Below, one piece after another: positions 47,884 to 57,516 of a stretch of 64,000 nucleotides of DNA. Position numbers and translations under genes: made by a program. The notes beneath the pieces are model-generated. The model ran no database searches. It was given only the letters and a program-made list of their open reading frames with translations, and was not told the DNA's origin. The first letter of the stretch is position 1, and every line of letters starts with the position of its first letter. Origin of the DNA: Chrysopilus asiliformis (Eukaryota > Arthropoda > Insecta > Diptera > Rhagionidae); NCBI GenBank assembly GCA_964034945.1, contig OZ035962.1, forward strand, positions 70,322,274 through 70,386,273, read 5' to 3'.

Positions 47884-49187
47884 TTCGCCATTCAATCGAG
47901 GCGACCGATGAATCAGGCTTTAACTCAAGTCGTCTTTTCATATTTGACAATAGTACAAATTGTTCATATTTAGTTGATACAGGTGCTGATGTTTCTGTAT
48001 TTCCAGTATCTTTATTTAGAAATAAGAGTTCTTTAACATCTTCTCCTTTTAAACTATTTGCTGTTAACGGCACTAAAATTAATACGTTTGGTCGCAAACT
48101 ATTGTGTTTAGATCTTGGACTTAGACGACAATTTTCATTTCCATTTTATATAGCAGAGGTTTCTCGTCCAATTTTAGGCGCGGATTTTTTAGATCATTTC
48201 GGTTTATGTGTTGATTTAAAAAATAAACGTTTAATAGACAACAAGACATCTTTATCTTCAAAAGGTCAAATTAGTTCCTGTGAAATTCTTAATCTTTCTA
48301 CTATCTTTTCTAAAAATTTAGACGAATGCTTTGCAAAATTATTAGAAGAGTTCAAAGTCATAACACGGGAATCTTTTAAAAATGAAATTGCTGTTCATGA
48401 TGTTGAACATTTTATAACTGTTTATGGTCCACTTCCTCAAATTGATGGTCATTCTTATTGTCTGACATGCATTGATAGATATACTCGCTGGGCAGAAGTA
48501 ATTCCTTTAAAAGATATAACTTCAGATACAGTGGCATTTGGTTTTTATTCCGGTTGGATATCTCGTTTTGGTGTACCTTTAAAAATTTCTACTGATCAAG
48601 GTAGGCAATTTGAAGCTAATTTATTTAATGAATTCTTAAAAATTTTCGGTATAGAACGTTGGCGAACTTCGCCATATCATCCATCATCTAACGGTTTAGT
48701 AGAACGTTGGCACCGAACTTTGAAAACTGCTATTAAAAGTCATTCTAAGAAAAATTGGTTACGAAGTTTACCAACAATTTTGTTAGGGCTAAGAACTTCT
48801 ATTAAGGAAGATCTAGGCTCAACTGTTTCTGAACTTGTTTATGGTACCACAATTAGATTGCCAGGTGAAATGTTTAATGAAACAACTACGGAAATTAACG
48901 AACATGAGTTTTTACAGTTGCTTAAAGAGCATTTCAATTCAATTCGTCCAATTTCCACATCGAATCATTCTAATAAAAGGGTATTTGTATTTAAAGATCT
49001 CCAACATTGTTCCAAAGTTTTTGTTCGTGTTGATTCAGTCAAGAAATCCTTGCAACAGCCATATATCGGGCCGTATACTATTTTAGAACGTGGAAGTAAA
49101 ACTTTTCTTCTTTTAATTGATGGTAAAGAAAAACGAATTTCTGTTGATAGACTCAAACCAGCATATATTGAAGATAGTATTAATTAA
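47859..49187 (+). CDS. LTR-element Pol with in-frame deletion: protease and integrase
   Basis: Open frame in the -1 phase relative to gag, without its own early ATG, so translation would need a -1 shift near the gag stop. LVDTGADVSVFP (codons near 47970-48005) is the aspartic protease site, followed by PILGADFLDHFGL. After the segment that normally opens the reverse transcriptase (HDVEHFI) the frame passes directly into the integrase core: CIDRYTRWAEV, STDQGRQFEANLF and SSNGLVERWHRTLK give the D, D, E triad with 35 residues between the last two. The RT, RNase H and integrase zinc finger are missing, with no frame damage. The C-terminal region is otherwise normal (GPYTILERGSKTF). The product cannot reverse transcribe. 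Confidence 0.85.
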   Translation, partial: FSKFIGKLIRHSIEATDESGFNSSRLFIFDNSTNCSYLVDTGADVSVFPVSLFRNKSSLTSSPFKLFAVNGTKINTFGRKLLCLDLGLRRQFSFPFYIAEVSRPILGADFLDHFGLCVDLKNKRLIDNKTSLSSKGQISSCEILNLSTIFSKNLDECFAKLLEEFKVITRESFKNEIAVHDVEHFITVYGPLPQIDGHSYCLTCIDRYTRWAEVIPLKDITSDTVAFGFYSGWISRFGVPLKISTDQGRQFEANLFNEFLKIFGIERWRTSPYHPSSNGLVERWHRTLKTAIKSHSKKNWLRSLPTILLGLRTSIKEDLGSTVSELVYGTTIRLPGEMFNETTTEINEHEFLQLLKEHFNSIRPISTSNHSNKRVFVFKDLQHCSKVFVRVDSVKKSLQQPYIGPYTILERGSKTFLLLIDGKEKRISVDRLKPAYIEDSIN

Positions 49188-49239
49188 TTAAATAATATTT
49201 TTGTTTTGTTTTGACGCTGTCGCTGAGGGGGGAGTACTG

Positions 49240-49500
49240 TGGCAGTTCGTTATTTAATGATTTAATTTTTTAAAAAATCACTTTGAAATAAAAAATAAAA
49301 TTAAAATCGTTTTGTCTTTGATCAAAATTATATTAAAATTATTCATTCTTTTGTCAACTACTTTTATTGTAACTTTAAAATATTTGTAGTCTCAATTACA
49401 AATTAAAATTCTAATTAAATAATATTTTATTAAAGTTGATTTTTAATATTATATATATGGGATGATAATTCATTAAATATTATCATATATATTTCCCATA
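49240..49500 (+). repeat. Right LTR
   Basis: 261 bp, preceded by the polypurine tract; one difference from the left LTR. Confidence 0.88.
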
Positions 49501-49967
49501 AGTTACATACACAGATATCCTACTACTAGATCAAGCCATTTGCTATCTCAAATGGGCCACTGAAACGTCAAAAAGCTATGACGAAAAAAAGGGATAAAGC
49601 TAGTAATTCTGGGAAATTAAAATTCTGGAAAAAAAAATGTTTATGCAGGTCCCCGACGGAATATTATTCAATCCCTATACCAATTATTCATGTTAAAATT
49701 CAGAGCTGCCACATACATTAATATGCAATTCCCTAAACCGTGTATAAGTCTTATGAGTTCGACGTAAAACATATAATTCAAGTTTTATTGAGTTTGTTGA
49801 TTCGAACATCTGACATCACTAAAATTCGAAGACAAAATGAGACAACCATAGTCACGCTGTCCCATATTTTTGCTATGGAATTGTTCGAGTGCCGCGATCT
49901 AGTAGTACGATATCTGTGGTTACATAGCTTAGCTGGGTTAACTCAACCCGTTGCACACTTGAGCTAA
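49501..49967. other. Old TIR-type repeat flanking the LTR element
   Basis: GATATCCTACTACTAGATC (49517) and GATCTAGTAGTACGATATC (49897) form an inverted pair, so this segment plus 46205-46250 may be an older palindromic element into which the LTR element jumped. No gene. Confidence 0.4.
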
Positions 49968-50320
49968 AGCCCGGTTTATACACTTCAAGTAAAGCCCGGT
50001 TTATACACTTCGCGGCAAGTAAAGAGAGGCAAGTAGTTTGCTTAGTTTACACGTTCCAAGTAAATCATTTCAAGTAGAATGACAGCCGAAGGAAAACATA
50101 ACCTAAAATTTTCTGAGAAAAAATATTACGACACTTTTTTGTAGAAAAATTTGCGAATTTCGACCTAAAACTGTTTGTTGCCGACGAGTTTTTTATACAC
50201 TTGTTGTTTTTTCCTTAAAATGTTACGTCGTCCTCTGGCAAAGCAGCAAATATAAAATAAACCAAAACACACACACATAAAACCACCTCTTTTATACACG
50301 GTTCCATGTTCTTGTATGTA

Positions 50321-51612
50321 ACACATGGATCAATAAGTCCCGAGACTAACAATGAAAACAACATTTTTTTGCCAAATTTTTTTTTATTCATCAATATAAT
50401 CACCTTTTAGGGTGATACAATCGTTCCAACGCTTTTCCAATTTTTCAATACCATGTTTATAAAAAAAATTATCTTTCGCTTCAAAATAAGCTTCAGTTTC
50501 AGCGATGACCTCCTCATTTGAGCCAAATCTTTTTCCCTGGAGCATTTTTTTAAGATCAGCAAAGAGCCAGTAGTCACTGGGGGCTAAATCTGGCGAGTAT
50601 GGGGGGTGGGGAAGCAGATGAAAGCCCAATTCGTTCAATTTTGCCATTGTTTTCATCGACTTGTGGCAGGGTGCATTGTCTTGGTGAAAAAGGATTTTTT
50701 TTCTCTGCATGTGCGGTCGTTTTTTTGCGATTTCCTCCTTCAAACGCACCAGCAAGTCAATATAATAATCACTGTTGATCGATTTACCTTTTTCGAGGTA
50801 GTCAATGAAAATCACGCCATGCGTATCCCAAAAAACTGACGCCATGACTTTGCCAGCTGACTGCTGCGTTTTCGGACGCTTCGGACGGCTTTCGCCAGCT
50901 GTGCGCCACTCAGATGACTGCCGCTTCGACTCTGGAGTGTAGTGATGTATCCATGTTTCGTCCATGGACACGTAACGACGCAAGAAATCTTTTTTATTGC
51001 GAGTAAATAGCGATAAACAGCTTTCTGAATCATCGACTCGTTGCTGTTTTTGTTCCATCGAAAGCAATCGCGGCACCCACTTGGAAAAAACCTTTTTCAT
51101 GCTCAATTTTTCATGAAGGATAGTAAATGCACTTCCATATGATATCTGTGTTATCTCAGCAATCTCACGGAGCTTCACTTTACGATCTTTCATTATAATT
51201 TTTGTCACTTCACTCACATTTTCCGGTGTAACGGCTTCCACAGGTCTACCCGAGCGTTCCGCGTCATTTGTGTCGGTACGACCACGTTTAAACTCGGCAA
51301 ACCACCGACAAATCGTTGCTTTTGATGGACAAGAGTCCGGGTAACATTTTTCAATCCATTGTTTCGCTTGCACGGTGTTTTTACCCATTAAAAAACAATG
51401 TTTTATCAGAACACGAAACTCGGTTTTTTCCATTTTTTAAACAAACTACAAAACGACTTTACTCCAACCTCGATAACTCAGCTGTTTCTGGTCCGATCGA
51501 CTTAAAATTTTGACACGTTTCAAGCAAAGGTTAGTACTCTAGAAAGACGTGGTTACTGGTTTACTACGAGCGTCATCTCTGGGTTAGTCTCGGGACTTAT
51601 TGATCCATGTGT
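50321..51612 (-). mobile_element. mariner transposon, irritans type, full-length (1292 bp)
   Basis: Perfect 30-bp TIRs beginning ACACATGGATCAATAAGTCC on both ends, flanked by TA (50319-50320 and 51613-51614). Contains one uninterrupted transposase gene on the minus strand. The insertion site is in a MITE whose other copy (28615 region) lacks the element. Confidence 0.95.
50384..51433 (-). CDS. mariner transposase, intact, 349 aa
   Basis: Cut-and-paste transposase that binds the TIRs and inserts at TA. Full-length for the family (about 345-350 aa). N-terminal paired helix-turn-helix region (about 1-110) with the SGRP hinge (61-64); WVPRLL at 119-124 matches the mariner WVPHEL signature; catalytic triad D158 (MDETW), D252 (HQDNAPCH) and D287 (SPDLAPSDYW), with 34 residues between the last two, i.e. 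DD34D. The pattern YSPDLAPSDY and overall likeness to horn-fly-type Himar sequences put it in the irritans subfamily. No stop or frameshift. The start codon is 180 bp inside the right TIR end. Activity is possible but not shown. Confidence 0.95.
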   Translation of the reverse strand: MEKTEFRVLIKHCFLMGKNTVQAKQWIEKCYPDSCPSKATICRWFAEFKRGRTDTNDAERSGRPVEAVTPENVSEVTKIIMKDRKVKLREIAEITQISYGSAFTILHEKLSMKKVFSKWVPRLLSMEQKQQRVDDSESCLSLFTRNKKDFLRRYVSMDETWIHHYTPESKRQSSEWRTAGESRPKRPKTQQSAGKVMASVFWDTHGVIFIDYLEKGKSINSDYYIDLLVRLKEEIAKKRPHMQRKKILFHQDNAPCHKSMKTMAKLNELGFHLLPHPPYSPDLAPSDYWLFADLKKMLQGKRFGSNEEVIAETEAYFEAKDNFFYKHGIEKLEKRWNDCITLKGDYIDE

Positions 51613-51744
51613 TATTGGTTTTACTTGCCACAAAAATAGAATGGCTTTCTATTTTTTCGAGAGTGCGGCAAGTATTCTCACACATATGCGAGCGTCGCAC
51701 ACTAGGTCAAATCGCGTGTATTTACGTCAACTTGCTGCGAGTTA

Positions 51745-52092
51745 AGGAAGATCTCCATTGCCATGACTTCTGTAACTGCAAAAAAATGCAGAAAGCTCTA
51801 GTTTTCTAGAAGCTCTAGTTTACATAGCCTTATATAGATCTAAATAGGAATGACTGAATATAAGTATAAACGCTATCCCTTCCAGTTTTACAAATTTATA
51901 GCAAAGATATCAAACCTTATGCTATGGATATAATGTTAAAAAAACAGGGGAAATTATTTTTGCAGTTGCCGACAAATTTTTGCAGTTGATTTTATCTCCC
52001 TTTCTCGCCAAGGTATCTTCACATAAATGTGTCTATTTTTTTGCTGTTGGGAAAAGTCATGGTAATGGGGGGCCTCCTTTACTTGCTTCGTC
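51745..52092. other. Intergenic DNA, nothing recognised
   Basis: About 350 bp with no coding frame or repeat structure of note. Confidence 0.4.
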
Positions 52093-52095
52093 TAA

Positions 52096-52596
52096 AGTAG
52101 GAAATACACGCTCACTCATGCCCTACAACATGCTGTCACTCCAAAAGTTGGTTTTGCTACACACGTATCGATCATGTTGTCAGTCTTCATTCGTTTCCAA
52201 CTTTTTAAGGAGATAAGGTCGTAATAGATAATTTTGAATTTGCAAAATGAGGATGAAGCATTTCGAAAAATTCTTCCCAAAATGTTTTGTTTTCAAAGAA
52301 GCAATTTTTATTATTTTATTGCCCTTCTAATTGTTTTCTTGAATTCACTTTTTCACTTCAACAGATGTTACTCGTTCAAAAATTTCACAAGAATGAACGA
52401 ATGTCCTACATCACAGCAATACACCTGCGATCATGTTGGCCAACCTAAGCCACGCCCACAAAAATTAAAGATAGGTTGATATTTGGCGATCATGATCGCC
52501 AACACGAGTTTTTGTTGTCCGTCAGCACTACACACGCTCAAATTGGCGTGACAACATGAAATGTTGTAGGGCATGCGTGAGCGTTTATTGCCTGCT
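52096..52596. mobile_element. Harbinger-like MITE, 501 bp (TAA target)
   Basis: TIRs AGTAGGAAATACACGCTCAC (left) and AGCAGGCAATAAACGCTCAC (right, other strand), extending on through CATGCCCTACAACAT. TAA at 52093-52095 and 52597-52599. Inside, GCGATCATGTTGGC/GATCATGATCGCC words. No coding frame. Confidence 0.65.
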
Positions 52597-52611
52597 TAAA
52601 CCTCGTTTAAG

Positions 52612-53375
52612 GGATTAAGCTAGAACCTGAATCGTACGTCGTTGCGTCCGTCATGCGTGCGTCCGGTTGACAGTTCGATGCGGTGACAGTTGTGTACGGC
52701 AACGAATCTGGAGTTAATTCATTGTTTTGCACTTCTTCTATTAGTTTATCGTCGAAACAATTACTTTCAATTTGTTCCATACTTAAATTGCTTAAATCGT
52801 AAACAAACTTTTTTGCGAAATGACATTTCCGTGCGTTGCCGCATGTAAAAATAGAAATTCGACCTACTCTATGCGGTTGCCGCATCGGAAAACGTATTAT
52901 TAGGGGAGTACTCATAGCAGCCCGTTGAAGGTAGAACCTGAATCGAACGTCGATGCGTCCGTCATGCGTCCGTCACGTTGACAGTTCGAGTAGAATCAAC
53001 GGGCTGCTATGAGTACTCCCCTAATAATACCTTTTCCGATGCGACAACCGCATAGAGTAGGTTGAATTTCTACTTTTACATGCGGCAACGTACGGAAATG
53101 TCATTTCGCAAAAAAGTTTGTTTACGATTTAAGCAATTTAAGTATGGAACAAATTGAAAGTAATTGTTTCAACGATAAACTAATAGAAGAAGTGCAAAAC
53201 AATGAATTAACTCCAGATTCGTTGCCGTACCCAACTGTCACCGCATCGAACTGTCAACCGGACGCACGCATGACGGACGCATCGATGTACGATTCAGGTT
53301 CTAGCTTGATTTTAGTCGAACTGTCAACGTGACGGACGCATCGACATGCGATTCAGGTTCTACCTTTAAGATGGC
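52612..53375. mobile_element. Foldback element with THAP-coding arms
   Basis: A near-perfect palindrome: arms of about 310 bp (52614-52925 and 53000-53310) around a short centre. The unit end AGAACCTGAATCG occurs at 52622 and 52927 and inverted at 53297 and 53351. In the left arm, plus strand, 52825-52908 reads MTFPCVAACKNRNSTYSMRL then PHRKTYY and a stop: the first Cys pair of a THAP zinc-binding domain; the right arm has the same on the minus strand with the first Cys changed to Tyr. The other open frame (MEQIESNCF..., 53144-53332) has no known motif. Probably a MITE built from a THAP-transposase gene start. Confidence 0.6.
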
Positions 53376-53798
53376 TATATAAAACTAGAGTGTGACAATT
53401 GGAAGATCGACGGTTCGAAGATATTTTGGAAAATTTTTTTCGAAAATTTTGTTCAAAAAACAAACTTTGTTTTCAGTTTTTGTATATTATTTGTTTTTAG
53501 CCTCAAGATAGAAATGAATTTCTCTTGTAGTTAATATAAAAAGAAAACCATTTAAGGAGCGGTAAATATAGATTTTAGTGATTTTTCTGTCCGACTATTC
53601 GATACGTCAAAACAACGACCAAAACCACGTAACGCCCAATCTGAACAGAAAAGAGACGTCACGAAAGACGTAGCGAAACACACCACATCCAAAATAATCA
53701 CCATCAATATTTGAAGTTTACCCTCGTGGTGTTGTTTTGAATTTTTGTTCTATCGTTTTATTTCAAGAAAAGTTTAGAATTTGAGTAAAATATTTTAA
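53376..53798. promoter_or_regulatory. 5' flank of the DEAD-box helicase gene
   Basis: Region between the palindromic element and the helicase start codon. It should hold the promoter and 5' UTR; no unambiguous core element is marked. Confidence 0.35.
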
Positions 53799-56700
53799 AT
53801 GGAGGACTCGAATCAGGAAGGCGTTGTGAATTTTCACCATATGGAAATCGACGAGCGTGTACTTAAGGTGGCAGCATCAGCTGCTAGTTTTTTAACTGCG
53901 TATTTAAACTATTAATATTTTAGGCAATAGCTAAACTAGGATGGCAGTCGCCGACTTTAATTCAAGAAAAGGCAATTCCACTGTTATTAGAGGGGAAAGA
54001 TGTCTTGGTCCGTGCTCGAACGGGATCTGGGAAAACTGCGGCATTTTCTATCCCTTTGATTCAGAAAATTCTCAATAGTAAAGTGAACGCCACCGAGCAA
54101 GTGGTGAGCGCCTTGATTTTGGCTCCGTCAAAAGAACTTAGCCAACAAATAAGGACTGTCGTCGACGATTTGACGGCGAAATGTGGGAAAATGATTCGGT
54201 GTGTTGATCTCTCTGAGGATATCGAATTGGCCGCACAGAGACATTTGCTATCGGAGCGCCCCGATATAATAGTGTCAACTCCATCAAAGATACTTTCGCA
54301 CCTTAAAAACGAGAATGTCGATTTAAAGAAGGGACTAGAAACCCTTGTTATTGACGAGGCGGATTTGGTTTTTTCATTCGGATTTGAAGAAGACTTAAAA
54401 TCGGTTTTGCAGTATATGCCTCCCATTTATCAGGTATGTAGTCAGCATGTGTTTAAATACGTAAAAAGTTCATTAAACATGTTTCATTTAAAGGCAATCT
54501 TAGCATCGGCAACGCTTAGCGAAGACGTAGTGAATTTGAAAAAGTTGATATTACACAATCCTGTGACTTTGAAGCTAGAAGAACCAGAACTAGCTCCAGC
54601 TAATCAGCTTTCTCATTATCTTATTATGGCGGAAGAAAACGACAAAGCCGCAATTCTCTATGCTCTGCTTAAACTTCACCTTATTCGAGGAAAGACTATA
54701 ATATTCGTCAATACTGTTGACAGATGTTACAAGTAAGAACCAAAACTTAACTTTCTATTGAATTGCGAATCGATGTTTCTAAAAATTGTTTCTAGAGGTT
54801 CATTAGTTTCCTTGGTATTAGAAATAATTTGATTAGCCCAATTGTATTTTCTGTATTGAAACTATTAAAAGCAGAAAATGCAATTACGGTAGGCAAATTG
54901 TTTCTAAGAGGTTCCAAATAAACTTCCTATTAATTAGATGTCAAGTTACAAATTCCAAAAATTTTGCTTTTTCTAACACTCCGATTATGACCCCAAGCTT
55001 CAAAATAACCATTAAAAATACTTAGGCCATATTTCTGGAAGAGTGATCCAATTGAATTCAGATGTATGAAATAATTGTGTAGAAATGTTTTCTGAATATT
55101 TCTTGCATTTGTAGTTTTCCGATCTGACGTACCGTTGTCAAGAAAACCTCAAAAAATATTTGAAGGATGTTGAAAGGGATGGTTTTTGAAAATCTTTTCG
55201 GATTAAGTTAAATTTTAGTGATTGCAACTAAACTGAATCCCTAAACTTTATTAAAATTTAAACAACGTGAAGGTCAAGGGCTAAGCTTACGCGTTTCGAA
55301 ACAGCCACGGTTTTCTTCGAAGCAATTGACCTACCAGACAGTAACTAACCTAACTGAACAGAACTAAACGCTCTCGTAGCACATTAAGCGCAAAGCTGAT
55401 GACCAATTACAAGCCTAAGGGAATTCGGTTCTTCCTAATATAAGTTTGAACTCGAACTAAAGTTTACTGCCAGATCTTTCAGCACCAGTGTTAATTTATT
55501 GGGAGTGGAACTTGAAATATAAACTAGCACGAACTAATTGACGACCCGTACCTGACACTGTACCTCGAATCTTGGAATCGCGGAACCCGAATTACTGAAA
55601 TTTGTTAAGTGCTTGACGCAACCTTGTTATTGCCACAAACTACAGAATGTTAATTGATATTTATAGACGATAGACGATCTAGTTGGAACATCCATTCCCT
55701 TATGACCCGTGCGAATCATGCGGACCAAAAGAAGCATCGGCCTCATACAATACATAGACTCACACGAATCCATATGAAACGAAATTCACAGGTTGCGAGC
55801 TATGCATTTTTGAAATAAATAAGCGGGTTTAAATTATATTGAAAGATTTGACCGTGACAGAAAAACAAACAGACAAACTCACAGACAGATACGAAAGCAA
55901 GCTAAATAAAAGTTTTTAAAAAAGGATTGCAGCGCGGATGACATCGAAGGACTCTGGGGGTTTCAGCAAAAAAAAAAAAGAGAAAGGCTGCTCGTTCACA
56001 TAAATTGTAATAATTCGAAACCCCAAAAAAGTTACCTATAGTGGATTTTGCGTGTAAACTGACGTCATAAAAATATATAATAAAATTAAAACAACACGAT
56101 TCACAATTCAATGGTTTTGCATATATTCTATGATGATGTCTTAAGTAGTTGATGAAGCATCATGTGACTTCCAAGTTGTATGTTGGCTTCATGTGATTAA
56201 TGACTAATCTTCTCTCTGATTTATAAATTTTACATTTTATTTTATACTAACCGTTTTTCAATACCAATATTTATAAAATATTTTGATTTTTAGGCTAAAA
56301 TTATTTTTGGAGCAGTTTAGCATACGGTCTTGCGTTCTTAATTCCGAACTTCCTGCCAAGATTCGTGTTCATGCAGTTAACCAATTTAATCAAGTAAACC
56401 AAATTACATAATATTTTTAAATAAGATATAAATATTCATATTTTTTTGTTTTTGAAAGGGCACATACGACATAATAATAGCATCCGATGAGAAAGCTCTT
56501 GAAAACCCCGATCCAAAAGCGTCTACCAAAAGGAAATCGGATAAAGAGTCCGGCATTGCACGAGGAATTGACTTCCAGTGCGTCTCTAATGTTGTTAATT
56601 TTGATTTTTCTTTAGACATAAGTTCATATATTCATCGAGCTGGTCGGACAGCTAGAGGAAATAATGCTGTAAGTGTAAAAGAAAAAAATTCAAGCTTGTT

Positions 56701-57288
56701 TTTTTTATATATTTTGGCTTTATAGGGCAGTGTGCTGTCTTTTGTTAGCGGTAAAGAAAAATCTTTAATGACACAAGTTGAGAATCATTTAAAAACTGGC
56801 TACAGCACAGATGAATCAGTTATGAAGTAAATATTTTTCAATAGAAAAAAAACTTTATTTATATAATTGTATGTACTTTTAGAAACTATCAATTTAAGCT
56901 AGAAGAAGTTGAGTCATTTCGATATCGTGCTAAAGATGCATGGCGGGCAATAACTAGGATAGCTATTCGGGAAGCTCGGTTAAAAGAAATTAAAATGGAA
57001 ATTTTTAACTGTGAAAAACTAAAAAGTTTTTTTGCTGATAATCCCAGAGATTTGCAAGTTCTACGACATGATAAACAGTTAAAAACCGTTAAAGTACATA
57101 AACATTTAGCAACAGTTCCAGATTATATTGTTCCAAATACACTAAAACGAATGGCTGGAATTACAACACATACACGAAGCAAACGACCCTTTAGGGCTGG
57201 TTCCAATGGTAAAGCTGTCTTCGAAGCAAAAAAAAGTAATCCATTGCTCTGCGCGGAAGTTGATTATGCAAAGAAAAGACGAAAGTAG
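53799..57288 (+). CDS. Hlc: DEAD-box RNA helicase DDX56/Dbp9 type (Hlc)
   Basis: ATP-dependent RNA helicase of the DDX56/Dbp9 family, acting in the nucleolus in large ribosomal subunit assembly. Seven exons joined in phase: 53799-53867, 53924-54433, 54494-54732, 56294-56393, 56459-56668, 56726-56826, 56883-57288; total 544 aa, matching DDX56 (about 547). Motifs: Q37 of the Q motif ([11 protein letters not shown]), ARTGSGKT (54-61), APSKEL (Ia), [10 protein letters not shown] (Ib), [11 protein letters not shown] with DEAD at 167-170, SAT (198-200), [20 protein letters not shown] (IV, across an intron), and HRAGRTAR (365-372). The long charged insert before motif V ([14 protein letters not shown]...) and the basic tail ending YAKKRRK are family traits. 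Intron 3 (54733-56293) is 1.56 kb. The gene symbol follows the Drosophila ortholog. Confidence 0.95.
54733..56293. other. Intron 3 of the helicase gene, no gene seen
   Basis: 1.56 kb between codon parts of Lys273 (donor AA|GTAAGA, acceptor TTTTTAG|G). No open frame with a motif and no clean TIR pair. Confidence 0.7.
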
Positions 57289-57338
57289 TTTTAAATCTTT
57301 TTTCATATTTGTAGTTTTTTTTTTGCATTTTACTGTTA

Positions 57339-57344
57339 AATAAA
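57339..57344 (+). terminator. Polyadenylation signal of the helicase gene
   Basis: AATAAA about 50 nt after the stop codon. Confidence 0.6.
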
Positions 57345-57516
57345 TTTTAAAAATCTATTTATAATCTTTATAGTACAGGAAACCCTAAAATCACACGACC
57401 CCCATATGCATTGTTTAGATATACAACGTTCAGAGTTTTATTCTTAACCTCTATATATGATGACAAAAATTCGATATACAACACTAAATTTTAAAATTTT
57501 TTAAAATTTTCTTATA

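Larger units (their letters stand above)
46251..49500 (+). mobile_element. Gypsy-type LTR retrotransposon lacking reverse transcriptase
   Basis: Two 261-bp LTRs (46251-46511 and 49240-49500) that differ at one base by my reading. A primer-binding-like TGGTGACCCCGAC lies just after the left LTR and a polypurine tract (GAGGGGGGAG, about 49225-49234) just before the right LTR. Flanks AGCTA and AGTTA form an imperfect 5-bp duplication. Gag and a pol frame with protease and integrase are present, but reverse transcriptase and RNase H are absent. No env-like frame. The near-identical LTRs imply recent insertion. Confidence 0.9.
49968..51742. mobile_element. Harbinger-like MITE (second copy) carrying mariner
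   Basis: Same family as 28288-28774: starts AGCCCGGTTTATACACTTC after TAA (49965-49967), with the first 23 bp repeated at 49989, and contains GTTTGCTTAGTTTACACG and ACGGTTCCATGTT. It is interrupted by the mariner element and its right end lacks the last ~25 bp seen in the other copy; TTAA follows at 51742-51745. Confidence 0.65.

Noticed and set aside
52607..52915. 102-codon minus-strand frame in the palindrome
   Set aside because: It is antisense to the THAP-like frame in the same arm and exists only within the foldback element; no motif recognised.
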